Source: Leifsonia xyli subsp. xyli str. CTCB07
GTDB taxonomy: Bacteria > Actinomycetota > Actinomycetes > Actinomycetales > Microbacteriaceae
NCBI RefSeq assembly: GCF_000007665.1
Contig: NC_006087.1
Coordinates: 310,001 to 374,000, forward strand
Direction: 5' to 3'
Length of the DNA: 64,000 bases
How positions within the stretch are numbered: position 1 is the stretch's first letter; each line of letters begins with the position of its first letter. The notes under the pieces are model-generated. The model was not told where the DNA came from. It saw only the letters and a program-made list of their open reading frames with translations, and ran no database searches. The position numbers and the translations under genes were made by a program. Positions 38,959 to 47,654 of this stretch are shown here, one piece after another.

Positions 38959-40266
38959 ATGAGAATCTCCGTGATCGGCTGCGGCTATCTGGGAGCTGTC
39001 CACGCCGCTGCGATGGCTGACCTGGGCCACACCGTCATCGGCGTTGACGTCGATGAGGCCAAAGTGACGGCCTTGTCCGAGGCGCGCGCGCCGTTCTTCG
39101 AGCCGGGACTGCCCGAGGTGCTCGCCTCCGCGACCGCCAGTGGACGCCTCCGGTTCACGACGGACTTCTCGGCCGTCGCCGAGGCCGAGGTGCATTTCGT
39201 CGGCGTGGGCACCCCGCAGTCGGCCGAGGGAGACGCGGCCGATATGCGTTTCGTAGACGCCGCGTTCGCCTCGTTGCTGGAGTGCGTCAAACCGGGCGAT
39301 CTGATCGTCGGCAGGAGCACTGTCCCGGTGGGCACGGCCGCCCGGCTGGCCGAGCTGGTCGCGCAGCGCGCGCCGGAGGTCACGCTCGCCTGGAACCCCG
39401 AGTTCCTCCGCGAAGGGTTCGCTGTCAAGGACACCATCAGCCCGGACCGTCTCGTGTACGGTGTCCCGCCGGGCGAAGCCGGGGAGCGCACCGCGCGCAT
39501 CCTGGACGCGATCTACGCCCGTGCGGTCGGCGCTGGAACACCGGTCATCGTGACCGACTACGCCACCGCCGAGCTCGTGAAAGTCTCGGCCAACGCCTTT
39601 CTCGCGACCAAGATCTCCTTCATCAACGCTATGGCCGAGATCGCCGAGGCGGCCGGAGCGGATGTGACCCGGCTGGCCGACGCGATCGGACACGACGCAC
39701 GCATCGGCCGGCGCTTCCTCAACGCCGGCGTCGGCTTCGGCGGTGGCTGCCTGCCGAAGGACATCCGGGCCTTCAGCGCCCGTGCCCGGGAGCTCGGACA
39801 GGGCGACGCCGTGCGCTTCCTCGACGAGGTGGACAAGATCAATCTGCGCCGCCGCGCCCGTGTGGTCGATCTCGTCGCGGAGGTCGCCGGGGGAGTGGAG
39901 GGCGTTCGCGTCGGTATGCTGGGGCTCGCTTTCAAGCCGCACTCGGACGACATCCGCGACTCGCCCGCGCTGGACGTGGCGACCCGGCTCGCCGCCCGGG
40001 GAGCGATTGTGATCGCGACGGACCCCGAGGCCGTTCCGAATGCGAGCCTCCGGGCTCCGCAGTTGACCTTCGCTGCGAACGCGCACGAGGCGGTTGCCGG
40101 GGCCGATGTCGTTGTCCTCATCACGGAGTGGCCGGAGTTCACCGGGCTCGACCCCGCCGAACTCGGTGAGCTGGTCGCACACCGGCGCGTGATCGACGGC
40201 AGGAACGCCCTCGATCCCGTCGCGTGGCGCGCTGCCGGATGGGAGTACCGCGGGCTCGGGCGCTAG
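38959..40266 (+). CDS. ugd: UDP-glucose 6-dehydrogenase
   Basis: The protein has 435 residues. N-terminal NAD-binding motif ISVIGCGYLGAVHAAAMA, substrate text WNPEFLREGFAV and the catalytic Cys near residue 264 in GVGFGGGCLPKDIRAF are all present. The C-terminal UDP-binding domain carries LAFKPHSDDIRDSPAL. It oxidises UDP-glucose to UDP-glucuronate for envelope or exopolysaccharide synthesis. It is intact and monocistronic: the upstream neighbour is the broken tdk and hairpins follow. Confidence 0.95.
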   Translation: MRISVIGCGYLGAVHAAAMADLGHTVIGVDVDEAKVTALSEARAPFFEPGLPEVLASATASGRLRFTTDFSAVAEAEVHFVGVGTPQSAEGDAADMRFVDAAFASLLECVKPGDLIVGRSTVPVGTAARLAELVAQRAPEVTLAWNPEFLREGFAVKDTISPDRLVYGVPPGEAGERTARILDAIYARAVGAGTPVIVTDYATAELVKVSANAFLATKISFINAMAEIAEAAGADVTRLADAIGHDARIGRRFLNAGVGFGGGCLPKDIRAFSARARELGQGDAVRFLDEVDKINLRRRARVVDLVAEVAGGVEGVRVGMLGLAFKPHSDDIRDSPALDVATRLAARGAIVIATDPEAVPNASLRAPQLTFAANAHEAVAGADVVVLITEWPEFTGLDPAELGELVAHRRVIDGRNALDPVAWRAAGWEYRGLGR

Positions 40267-40336
40267 CGGTTCTTTTTTCCGCGAACCGCAGCGGGCCATC
40301 AGCGCCGCTCTCCCCGGTGGCCCCGTTTGGGGGCAG

Positions 40337-40358
40337 CCTCACAAAAGTGAGGATTTAT
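40337..40358 (+). terminator. Hairpin downstream of ugd
   Basis: CCTCAC-AAAA-GTGAGG at 40337-40352 is followed by ATTTATT. A second short hairpin, GCGGTTC...GAACCGC, lies right at the end of ugd (~40264-40290). Confidence 0.5.
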
Positions 40359-40377
40359 TACCCATGCCCTCATAGTG

Positions 40378-41451
40378 ATCGGTCTCTCGCAGAAGGAGCC
40401 GCCGCCGCATCCGGCGGAGTCTCCTCGTGAGCCGCGCCGGCGGCGTTCCGTCCTCGTTGCCGTGGTGGCGCTTGCCGCTCTGGCGGGTGGCGGAGGGCAT
40501 TCCGTGGATCGGGGCCAACCTCACCGCGGTGCGGACCGTCGCGACCGCGAGCGAGATGGTCGCCTCGGAGGCCGTCCGACCGCTCATCGGCGTCGCGACG
40601 GAGGCGGACGCCCGCCGTCTGGACCTCTCCGGCGGCCGCATCGATCTGGCCCATCGCGGAACCAACGCTGACGCGCTTGCCGGTAGCGTCCGGCTCGCGC
40701 AGGCTGCCGAACGCCTCGGCTACGGTCGCTTCTGGGTCGCCGAGAACCACGGGATGCCGGCCATCGCCGCCAGCGCTCCCGCTGTCCTCATCGCGGGAAT
40801 CGCCGCCGCGACCGAGCGCATCCGTGTCGCGTCCGGCGGTGTCATACTGCCGAACCACGCACCGCTCGTCGTCGCCGAGCACTTCGGCGCCGTCCGTGCC
40901 CTCTGTGGCAGCATAACCGCCGTCCCCGGCCTCGGCGATGTCCCGCAGATCTGGCTTCTCGGTTCCAGCGGCTACAGCGCACAGGTCGCGGCGGCTCTCG
41001 GCCTCCCGTTCGCTTTCGCCCATCACTTTGCCGGCGAGAACACCGAGGCCGCACTCGAGGTGTACCGCTCCCGGTTTCGAGTCCAGCGACACCCTGAGCG
41101 AACCTCGCACCATGATCGCGGTCACCGTTGTCTCGGACGAGGACCCCGACACCGTGCGAGCGCTCAGCCTCCCTGAACAGTTCACTTTCCTCCCGGCTGC
41201 GTCAGGGACTGAAACCCGAGCCCGTCAATGTCGAGGAAGCGCTCGCGCACGACTTCACCCTGCGGGAGGAGGAGTTCATCGCCGCACGCAATGCCTGCCA
41301 GGCGATCGGCGTCCCCGCCGAGGTCAAGGCCCGGCTGGATGCCCTTCTCGCCTCCACCGGGGCGGACGAGCTCATGGTCTCCTCCTCCGCCACCATCGAG
41401 GGCCGCATCCGCTCGCTGGAGATCGTGGCGGAGCTCTACCCCGCCACATGA
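40378..41451 (+). pseudogene. Fused remnant: DUF4012 N-terminus joined to a CE1758-type luciferase-like monooxygenase
   Basis: Two gene remnants run together. The first ~85 residues (a helix [11 protein letters not shown] in one frame, then [20 protein letters not shown] ... AVRPLI in another) match the start of DUF4012 cell-envelope proteins. From [20 protein letters not shown] the text is a flavin-dependent LLM oxidoreductase ([17 protein letters not shown]). About 80 residues are missing after VRALCGS. Two more frame changes are needed to reach the C-terminus ([17 protein letters not shown], then NVEEALAHDFTLREEEFI ... EGRIRSLEIVAELY). The adjacent reductase at 41545 is its expected partner. 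Confidence 0.75.
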
Positions 41452-41544
41452 CGGTCCGTGACGCGGCGCGGAGCGGCATCGGGACTCCCGGGGTAGCGTT
41501 GGCCGCGTTTCCCAGCTTTGTCAGCAGTGAAGGCGGTCCCCGGC

Positions 41545-42138
41545 ATGGCACACGCACCCACCGTTGTCGGCGTCAGCGGCAGCCTCACGACGCCGTCTCG
41601 CACGACTGTCCTCGTCGATGAGGTGACCCGTGCCTTCGCCGACGCGACCGGGGGCACCCCGAACGCCATCGGACTCGCCCCGCTGCTCGGCGACCTGGGC
41701 GTCGGCCCGTTCCGCAGCCACCTCAGCCCGCGTGTCCTCGCCGCCCTCGAAGCGGTGGAGTCGGCTGACATCATCGTGGTCGGCTCACCCGCCTACCGGT
41801 CGACCTACACCGGCCTCTTCAAGCTCTTCTTCGACCACATCGACCAGTACGCCCTCTTGGACAAGCCTGTCGTGCTCACCGCGACCGGCGGCAGCGACCG
41901 TCACGCTCTCTTCGTCGAGCACCAGATGCGCCCGCTTTTCGGCTTCTTCCAGTCGCTCACCCTGCCTCTCGGCATCTACGCGAGCGAGGCGGATTTCGAG
42001 GACTATGCCATTGCTTCGGACGATCTGCTCGAGCGGATCGCCACCGCCGTGACGCGGACGCTGCCGCTGGTGCGTTCGCGGGTCGACCCGGAAGCGCGGG
42101 ACACAGGGGCGGAGTTCGCGCGGCCGGATGCGTTCTGA
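41545..42138 (+). CDS. NAD(P)H-dependent FMN reductase, CE1759-type partner of LLM enzymes
   Basis: This flavodoxin-like reductase has 197 residues from ATG 41545. The FMN loop is VVGVSGSLTTPSRT, with SPAYRSTYTGLFKLFFDHID and VVLTATGGSDRHALFVEHQM characteristic of the group that pairs with CE1758-type luciferase-like monooxygenases. It should supply reduced FMN to that monooxygenase, which is decayed immediately upstream. It is thus an orphan. Its last codons and stop form the left copy of the 14-bp repeat proposed as an att core. Confidence 0.85.
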   Translation: MAHAPTVVGVSGSLTTPSRTTVLVDEVTRAFADATGGTPNAIGLAPLLGDLGVGPFRSHLSPRVLAALEAVESADIIVVGSPAYRSTYTGLFKLFFDHIDQYALLDKPVVLTATGGSDRHALFVEHQMRPLFGFFQSLTLPLGIYASEADFEDYAIASDDLLERIATAVTRTLPLVRSRVDPEARDTGAEFARPDAF

Positions 42139-42146
42139 CTCGCGGA
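42133..42146. other. Left att-like core repeat
   Basis: TTCTGACTCGCGGA covers the Phe codon and stop of the FMN reductase; an identical copy is at 49895-49908. Insertion here would preserve the reductase coding sequence. Confidence 0.55.
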
Positions 42147-42197
42147 GACGGTGAGTGGTTCAGTTCCCTTTATTGGCAAGGAATTGATGGGTATGAT

Positions 42198-42217
42198 CCC
42201 CACATTACTACCCACAT
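42198..42217. other. Paired integrase arm-type sites, left end
   Basis: CCCCACAT at 42198-42205 and ACCCACAT at 42210-42217, start-to-start 12 bp, direct orientation. The same pair with the same spacing occurs at 49758-49777. Confidence 0.5.
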
Positions 42218-42265
42218 AGCTCAGTGAAGCTCTCCCTGAGGTGGCAGCCTTGTCGGGTGTGGGCG

Positions 42266-42355
42266 GGGGTGTGTGGAGTGTGTGGGTATGCCCGGTGGTG
42301 GTGTCCTCGTGTGAATGTGCTTTTCGCTGTTATAATATAACGGGTGTGAGCACAC
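42266..42355. repeat. Promoter-like dispersed repeat, copy A
   Basis: This 90-bp segment is closely similar to 61180-61257, with two short indels (about 8 and 3 bp). It contains TATAAT at 42331-42336 with an upstream TGT (extended -10 form) and a palindrome TGTGAGCACA at 42345-42354. It lies just inside the left end of the element. The following 383 bases (42356-42738) hold no gene I can support. Confidence 0.75.
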
Positions 42356-42738
42356 CGCGGGAGGTCTGGCCTGTCGCGTAGTTCCACGAACGCCGAGCAG
42401 AGCGGCAGCGGAACGACCTGCCAGCGAGCTCGTGATTTTTCGGCGCGACATTCGGGATGCAAAAGGCGTGCAGCAGTTCTTGTTCTGACCCCGACCCGCC
42501 GCCGTGTCACCCTGCCCGCGCGCCGGTCATCACAGATAGGGAGTCATCAAACCCTCAGTGGTTCCCACCTATTGGAGACGACGTGGGTGTGTCCGGTTCG
42601 GGTTTTGGTCTTGCCGTGGGGGGTGATGAGGTGGGATATTCGGCGCGCAGAGTTGGGTTGGCTGGGGCGGACCGGGTTGCGGTTCGGTTTCTTGGCTCTT
42701 CGGGAAGGGGTTATTGTGTTGCATAGGGTAGGTAGAGG

Positions 42739-43806
42739 ATGGGTTCCTCTCGGGTTGCCGCTGTTCTTCTCGCGGTTACCGGGATGTGCGGTGTGGTGGC
42801 TTCGGGTGCGCAGGCGAGCCCGGTTCGTCATTTTGTTGCGGGTGATCAGTCGGGTTCTGATCAGCAGGATAGTGATGAGTTTTCCTTTGATCCGCCTGGG
42901 CCGGTAACGGGCGAAGCGGTCGATACGACGGGTATCCCGGCGAGTCTTTTCCATGGTGTGGGGGATGCGCTGATCTCAAGTGAGGTAGGCGGTTCTGTTC
43001 TGACCACTTTTGGGACAGATGAGGATGGCGGTGGTCTTAGTGGCTGGTGCGGTGCTCGCGTCCGAAGCGCCCGCCTCCGCGATACAACAGGAGCGTATGA
43101 CCACCCCCGTGATGGGGGGCAGAGTTGCAGTTCCCCACCGGCAGCTGTACGGCTGGTTTTGTGGTGAAGAAGAACGGAAGATGGGCGAAGTTGGAATACC
43201 TATCATAAGGCAACCCGCTATGTGGTCACCACTGGTCACTGTGGTAACGTTGGCGACCATGTGAAGGTGAACGGGGACGATATTGGTCAGGTTAGCTGGA
43301 AGTCAACAATATCTGACCTATTGATTATCGAAGTTCCTCCGCTGTCAGAGCGGATACACGTTTGTTATATTGCGCCCTACGGTCCGCATTGTATTTTTTC
43401 GCACCGTATCACACCGCGCGCTATAGGCCAGGTGTTGACATACAACCTCCGAGCGGGTGGGCTTGGGGGTGTTCCCATCACCAATTTCCGAGACGGAGTC
43501 CCCGACAGTGTGGCGAATTTTTGTACCAGCGTTATCACAACGGATGTGAACTGCACCTGGTCTAAGTACCAGCTTCCCACTCATTTGATCACCTATGCAG
43601 GTGAGCACGGGGCAATCACAGCGGGGACTCCAATCGCCCTGGGTGATTCAGGATGCCCTGTCTACACCCCAGACGGTCTTGTGTACGGTGTACACACATC
43701 GAATTATGGCATCACCCGTCCCGGTGTCATGACCTATATCAGCGCGGGGGAGTTCATGGTCGAAACCAATGACAGGTACGATTTGGCTCCCACATCCAAT
43801 ACATGA
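42739..43806 (+). pseudogene. Secreted chymotrypsin-like serine protease, frameshifted
   Basis: An AGGTAGAGG ribosome-binding site precedes ATG 42739, which opens a signal peptide (VAAVLLAVTGMCGVVASGAQA) and an acidic pro-region. Mature enzyme motifs are spread over three frames: TPVMGGRVAVP, then TGSCTAGFVVKKNG near 43137, then YVVTTGHCGN (catalytic His, ~43220). The frame then stays open with a catalytic Ser in ALGDSGCPVYTPDG to TGA 43806. At least two indels lie between ~43000 and 43200. The second hydrophobic segment near 43020 (VVLVAGAVLASEAPASA) leaves open that two secreted genes were merged. Confidence 0.75.
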
Positions 43807-43870
43807 TTTACGTTAGCGCTGGGGAGTTCATTTCGGAAACCAATAACAGGTATGACTTGGCTCCCTCGTA
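43803..43870 (+). repeat. C-terminal scrap of a paralogous protease
   Basis: 43803-43865 aligns without gaps to 43729-43791, the last codons of the protease (50 of 63 bases). Translation is MIYVSAGEFISETNNRYDLAP followed by Ser-stop, versus MTYISAGEFMVETNDRYDLAP. Several differences are synonymous, so it is a diverged paralogue end, not a recent duplication. Confidence 0.75.
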
Positions 43871-44022
43871 ACGAAACTGTGATCCGGTGAAAAGCAACAG
43901 CTAGTTACATCTAGTGAAAGTTTTCTTTCCAATTCTTCATTTCTAGGGTGAGTTTCACCATCTCTGTGGCCGCCGCTCGCGGCACGACCGGATTGTGCTT
44001 CTCTTCTACCCGACTAACGATG

Positions 44023-44071
44023 AAACCGCCCCGGCTTACCGCCTCGTGTGAGGGGTGGGCCGGGGCGGTTT
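44023..44071. terminator. Long hairpin terminator
   Basis: AAACCGCCCCGGC at 44023-44035 pairs with its exact complement at 44059-44071, with an inner CCT/AGG pairing. Sequence immediately after the stem (TTTAGCTGCTCT) recurs after the hairpin at 62179-62219. It separates the converging protease and DUF3037 genes. Confidence 0.75.
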
Positions 44072-44075
44072 AGCT

Positions 44076-44139
44076 GCTCTGCAGGCTCTGCAGGCTCTGC
44101 AGGCTCTGCAGGCTCTGCAGGCTCTGCAGGCTCTGCAGG
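44076..44139. repeat. 9-bp tandem repeat, seven copies
   Basis: Seven uninterrupted copies of GCTCTGCAG fill 44076-44138, directly between the terminator and the 3' end of the DUF3037 gene. The period is a multiple of three. The perfect array suggests recent slippage. Confidence 0.9.
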
Positions 44140-44151
44140 AAGTGGTTCCGG

Positions 44152-45007
44152 TCATCGGGCGGGAAGCAGTTGGTCTGGTTCCTGTCGAAACTCTTTGAGT
44201 GTGCGGATCTCGACTTTGGATCGCTCCCATTGCTCGAGCGCAGCCTCGTAGATTTCCCCGCGTTGGCCAGAATTTACTTGTGGTGGGTCGATGATGACTC
44301 TAATCGGGACGTCTGAGCGCGCGATTTGTCGAGTTCGTGTTCCGAATGAGACCTCTGCCCCATCTTCACGCACCCTGGACACAATGAAGTTCCAGGAGTA
44401 TACGTCGCGCTGAAGGGTATCCAGGCTCATGACGTTGAAGGCCCACACGTTTGCGAGCGCTAGCCTGCCGCCGACGGTCGCAACGTCGAATAGGCCGTGT
44501 TGCTTTGCAATTGCGACACGGGGTGTCATATAGAAGTCCCGATCGACGACCATACCGAACTGGTGCGTGAAGGTATCTTGAACATCGGCGCGCATCGTGC
44601 GTCGTGTCACGCTGCTGCGGTGCCTTGTGGACTCACGTTCCACCAGGTGAGGGAAGAGCAGATCGACGGCTTCCTGAGCGTCTCGACGTCCACCGGCGTC
44701 GGGGCAGAGAGTTGAATGGACGACCCTTGGCGAGAGCGAAGGGTTCTATCCATGCTGTCGCCGGGACCCCTCCAACATCAAAGAGCGCATCCGGCCTCGC
44801 TGTGATCTGACGTTCGAACCAGCGAATCCATGATCGAAGGTCGCGAAGATCGCCGCTGAACCCGGCCGCTGCTCTCCCAAGCTGGATGTCGAATTGAGCT
44901 GCCCAATCGCCGCCATCGTGTCCGGCGACAATGCCGATGTTGTGGAACTCACCGCGCGTCAGGTTCGGAACGAACCGAATGATCCAATACTGAAGCTCCT
45001 TCTGCAC
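44152..45007 (-). pseudogene. DUF3037-family protein with a frameshift
   Basis: From GTG 45007 (QKELQYWIIRFVPNLTRGEF, then HNIGIVAG), the conserved DUF3037 N-terminus, the frame runs to ...ALAKGRPFNSL near 44715 and is then lost. Sensible sequence continues in another frame (GGRRDAQEAVDLLFPHLVER ... THQFGMVVDRDFYMTPRVAI) to TGA 44152. One indel near 44705-44715 reconciles them to about 285 residues. The function of DUF3037 is unknown; members often neighbour HipA-like or other accessory genes. Confidence 0.65.
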
Positions 45008-45275
45008 CGGGAATGCGTCGCGACCGACCAATGGCAGTCAGCATGCTCGCCTGGGTTATCACGCGGGTGTCGTCATCCAACACATAGCACTCGATCTCCA
45101 CTTCACCAATGCGGAGCGGATGGTCCGGTGAGCCTGCAAGCACCTCGCGCACGGGTTCGCTGCTCCAGCGCACCTCGGCGGCTTTCTTCGCACTTTCGGA
45201 GCGCTCCGCGGCGCTCATCTTCGCCGCCCGGGCTTTGCCTCCCACAGCCCTACCCTTGATGTTCGTCTCGATCAC
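44949..45275 (-). CDS. P63C-domain protein, C-terminally truncated
   Basis: The protein has 108 residues from GTG 45275. A basic Ala/Lys-rich start (GRAVGGKARAAKMSAAERSE) is followed by the P63C opening (LRIGEVEIECYVLDDDTRVI, TQASMLTAIGRSR). The domain then ends abruptly with unrelated residues. Full P63C proteins are about 250-300 residues, so most of the domain is missing. Its 3' end overlaps the DUF3037 start by about 59 bases, consistent with a deletion that joined the two genes. Confidence 0.55.
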   Translation of the reverse strand: MIETNIKGRAVGGKARAAKMSAAERSESAKKAAEVRWSSEPVREVLAGSPDHPLRIGEVEIECYVLDDDTRVITQASMLTAIGRSRRIPGAEGASVLDHSVRSEPDAR

Positions 45276-45450
45276 CGCTCGCCGTCCAGTCCGATCCGTT
45301 TTATGCGTGCAAAATTCATATTAGCACGCATCTATGGTTCAGATGCGTGCATATTGGGTAGGAAGTCAGTCGTCCCGCTCGCCGACGAGAGTCTGCGCTC
45401 GGACTATGACGCAAAACGTGAGGTAAGGAGTTCACCCGGCGCAACGACAA

Positions 45451-45495
45451 ACCACCCCTACCCACCCGTGTGAGGGGTGGGTAGGGGCAGGGTGG
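45451..45495. terminator. Hairpin terminator between Fic and P63C genes
   Basis: ACCACCCCTACCCACCC at 45451-45467 pairs with GGGTGGGTAGGGG at 45475-45487 and, with mismatches, beyond. It is the same style as the hairpins at 44023 and 62179. The interval 45276-45563 otherwise holds no gene. Confidence 0.65.
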
Positions 45496-45563
45496 CGGTC
45501 AGTTGGCGGTCAGTCTGAATCTGACTGACCATCGTGGCTCTCCTTGCGTGGTATTGGTAACGA

Positions 45564-46760
45564 TTATGCGCCCGGTGGGATCGGGACGAATGCGTACATG
45601 ATGTAGGCGCGCGCGCGATACTGTTTGCCGCCGGCGAACTCGTCCACGAGGCCCAGTTTCTGGAGTGCGTGGAGATCTCGCGCGATCATTCGGTCCTCAT
45701 GCCCTGCGTAGGCTTCCGCGAGTTCGGGGGTTAGCCGCCGCATTTCCCGCTTCGTTATGGGGCTGTCTACGGGCAGTGCGAGCACCAGGTTCCTGCGGCG
45801 GTCTTTGGTTTTTCCGGGTGATTCATACCTGAGCCGGTCGTGAACGTAGTTTATCCATGCGACCCGCATCTGACTCTCGCGGACTTCGCCGATCTGCTCA
45901 CGAAGCAGATCAACCAGGCCTTCGGCAGCATAGGTCACGAATTCCTCAACCTTTCCCTCACGCGATGTGGAAGCCAACCTCTGGTAATAGCGGCTCCGCG
46001 TGCGGTTGTAGTGATCTGAAAGCAGGTTGCTTGCCACCCAAGGGACCACTCCTGAATGGGCGAGGATCGCCACTTCGAGCAGTCGCGCCGTTCTGCCGTT
46101 TCCGTCGCCGAAAGGATGAATCCACGCCAAGTAAAGATGACCGAGAACGGCACCAAAAAAGGCGTTAAAGAATCGCATCTCGTCGGTCAAATTTGGATTC
46201 TGGGAAGGAATGACGAATGCGTCATTCAGCCATATGCACATTCTGTCGATGAGGTATGGAACGTCCTCCGCAGGGGCCGCCCGATAAACCGAGCCGACGA
46301 CAAGGCCCGTAGTTGTGTATTCGCCGGGGACAACGTGCTCCTCGGTTTCCAGCTCGTTGAGGAGCTTCGCGTTCTGTGCTTGCAGCCATTCAGGCGTCAC
46401 CTGGAATTGATCGCCAGCACGTCCAGACTCGTCAATCACCTCTAACGCCCCCGCAACGTTTCGGATCTCCTGCTCAAGGTACTCCTGCGAGGGCGGGAGC
46501 TTGAGCCCGTCTTGGAGGATCTTCTCAACCTCGTCTTCGGTGAGGGTGTTCCCCTCAATGGCGACCGTTCCCAGCGCGCCCTTGCGTAGGATGATCGACG
46601 CCAGACGGGTAGCAAGTTCCGGCTGCAGCGGGATACCTGCTAGGTGCTGGTTCTTTGAGAAAGCCTCGCCAAGCTTGGCCCACAGAAAGTTCACCTGAGG
46701 GGAGAATTGGAAGGTCAGACAGGGATGGGTTTCCTCGTATTTCGCGGGTCCATGCCGCAC
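45564..46760 (-). CDS. Fic-domain protein (predicted AMP transferase) with inhibitory motif
   Basis: The protein has 398 residues from GTG 46760. The active-site loop HPFGDGNGRTARLLE is complete: His base, Asp/Gly anion hole, Arg. An N-terminal inhibitory motif of the (S/T)xxxE(G/N) form is present as TVAIEGN around residue 67, so this is a self-inhibited class II Fic protein. The C-terminal ~100 residues contain a winged-helix-like region (VDSPITKREMRRLTPELAEA, DLHALQKLGLVDEF). Such proteins AMPylate or otherwise modify targets; the target is unknown. It is the only clearly intact cargo gene of the element besides the PAP2-like gene. Confidence 0.9.
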   Translation of the reverse strand: MRHGPAKYEETHPCLTFQFSPQVNFLWAKLGEAFSKNQHLAGIPLQPELATRLASIILRKGALGTVAIEGNTLTEDEVEKILQDGLKLPPSQEYLEQEIRNVAGALEVIDESGRAGDQFQVTPEWLQAQNAKLLNELETEEHVVPGEYTTTGLVVGSVYRAAPAEDVPYLIDRMCIWLNDAFVIPSQNPNLTDEMRFFNAFFGAVLGHLYLAWIHPFGDGNGRTARLLEVAILAHSGVVPWVASNLLSDHYNRTRSRYYQRLASTSREGKVEEFVTYAAEGLVDLLREQIGEVRESQMRVAWINYVHDRLRYESPGKTKDRRRNLVLALPVDSPITKREMRRLTPELAEAYAGHEDRMIARDLHALQKLGLVDEFAGGKQYRARAYIMYAFVPIPPGA

Positions 46761-46877
46761 ATACTAGCCTAACTTCCACATTTTTTGGCATTGGTGATGG
46801 CATGTAGCTTGGCTCAAAGGCCGGTTCCGTCATTGACCCGATACTTCACCAAAGCTCAGACCCAGAGAACACAGAAA

Positions 46878-46917
46878 CGGCCCCGGCCCGCCAACCGAAG
46901 TCAGCGTGCCGGGGCCG
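46878..46917. terminator. GC-rich hairpin in the Fic/membrane-protein divergent region
   Basis: CGGCCCCGGC at 46878-46887 pairs perfectly with GCCGGGGCCG at 46908-46917. The following GGGTGTCAGGGGTTTGTGGG at ~46926 recurs at ~61327. It lies upstream of both divergent genes, so it may be a relic terminator. Confidence 0.45.
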
Positions 46918-46988
46918 GGGCGTGTTGGGTGTCAGGGGTTTGTGGGTGGGGTTCCCGCGGGGTGGGGCGAGGGGTTAGTTGGTTCGTT

Positions 46989-47654
46989 GTGCCTGAATGT
47001 CGTTCAGGTACTTCGCGAAGGCAGCGTGCGTCGAAAAGAACCCTCACCCTCGTCTCGCTGCTGTTTGCGATCGCGGTTCTACTTGACGTTGACCCGTTCG
47101 TGGATTGGCTTGACGCTTTACTAGGAGGGATTCAGCTTCCGAACCTGATCCTCAGGGCCGTGACCTAAACCCTCTTCTTCCTCATCGCCCTCGTAACTGC
47201 GCGCGGATTCGGTTCTCTGCTGTCAATCTGGCTAGTCAAAGGCATTCCTGGACGAGTCGCGCTCATCGTCACCTCCGGGCTTACAATCGCGACATTCCTT
47301 CTAGAAGGCCACAATGCACCGTATGCAACGCCCGCAGGCTGGATCTATGCCCTCACATGGCAGGCATACCTTGCCTATCTCTGTATCGCTCTTCTGACGT
47401 GTCTTCTTCCTGCGGCCTTGTCCCCTGGTGGTGCTCCCGTTCTCAGAACATCAGCCGCGCTCATAGGTCTCGGATGCATCGCTGCAATCTCGTTCTTACC
47501 TGTTCGAGCTGGTGAGGCTGCCCTCGATTACACCCATGTCGTCTCGAATCTGCTGAAGATGGGGACAGTGCTATTGCTCTCCGCTGGAATCCTGACACCT
47601 TGGGTTGTGCGCCGAACAGAACTCATGCGAGAACGAAGAAAGCGAGGCCGATAG
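46989..47654 (+). pseudogene. Multi-helix membrane protein with an in-frame TAA
   Basis: From GTG 46989 the frame gives a helix (TLVSLLFAIAVLLDV), a cytoplasmic loop, and a TAA at 47166-47168. Exactly the same frame then continues with five or more further helices (TLFFLIALVTARGFGSLLSI ... WIYALTWQAYLAYLCIALLT) to a basic tail and TAG at 47652-47654. One substitution restores about 221 residues. The layout vaguely recalls the MAB_1171c-like membrane family common in actinobacterial accessory regions; that is a weak call. Confidence 0.6.

Noticed and set aside
42208..42510. Minus-strand ORF containing SEKHIHTRTPPPGIPTH, echoed by a minus ORF at 60965-61275
   Set aside because: The similarity is explained by the shared DNA repeat (copies A and B). 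The ORFs lack ribosome-binding sites and differ completely outside the repeat.
44076..44139. The 9-bp tandem array as a CRISPR-like array or coding repeat
   Set aside because: There are no spacers and the unit is too short; the open frames through it (Ser-Ala-Gly or Cys-Arg-Ala) have no start signals.
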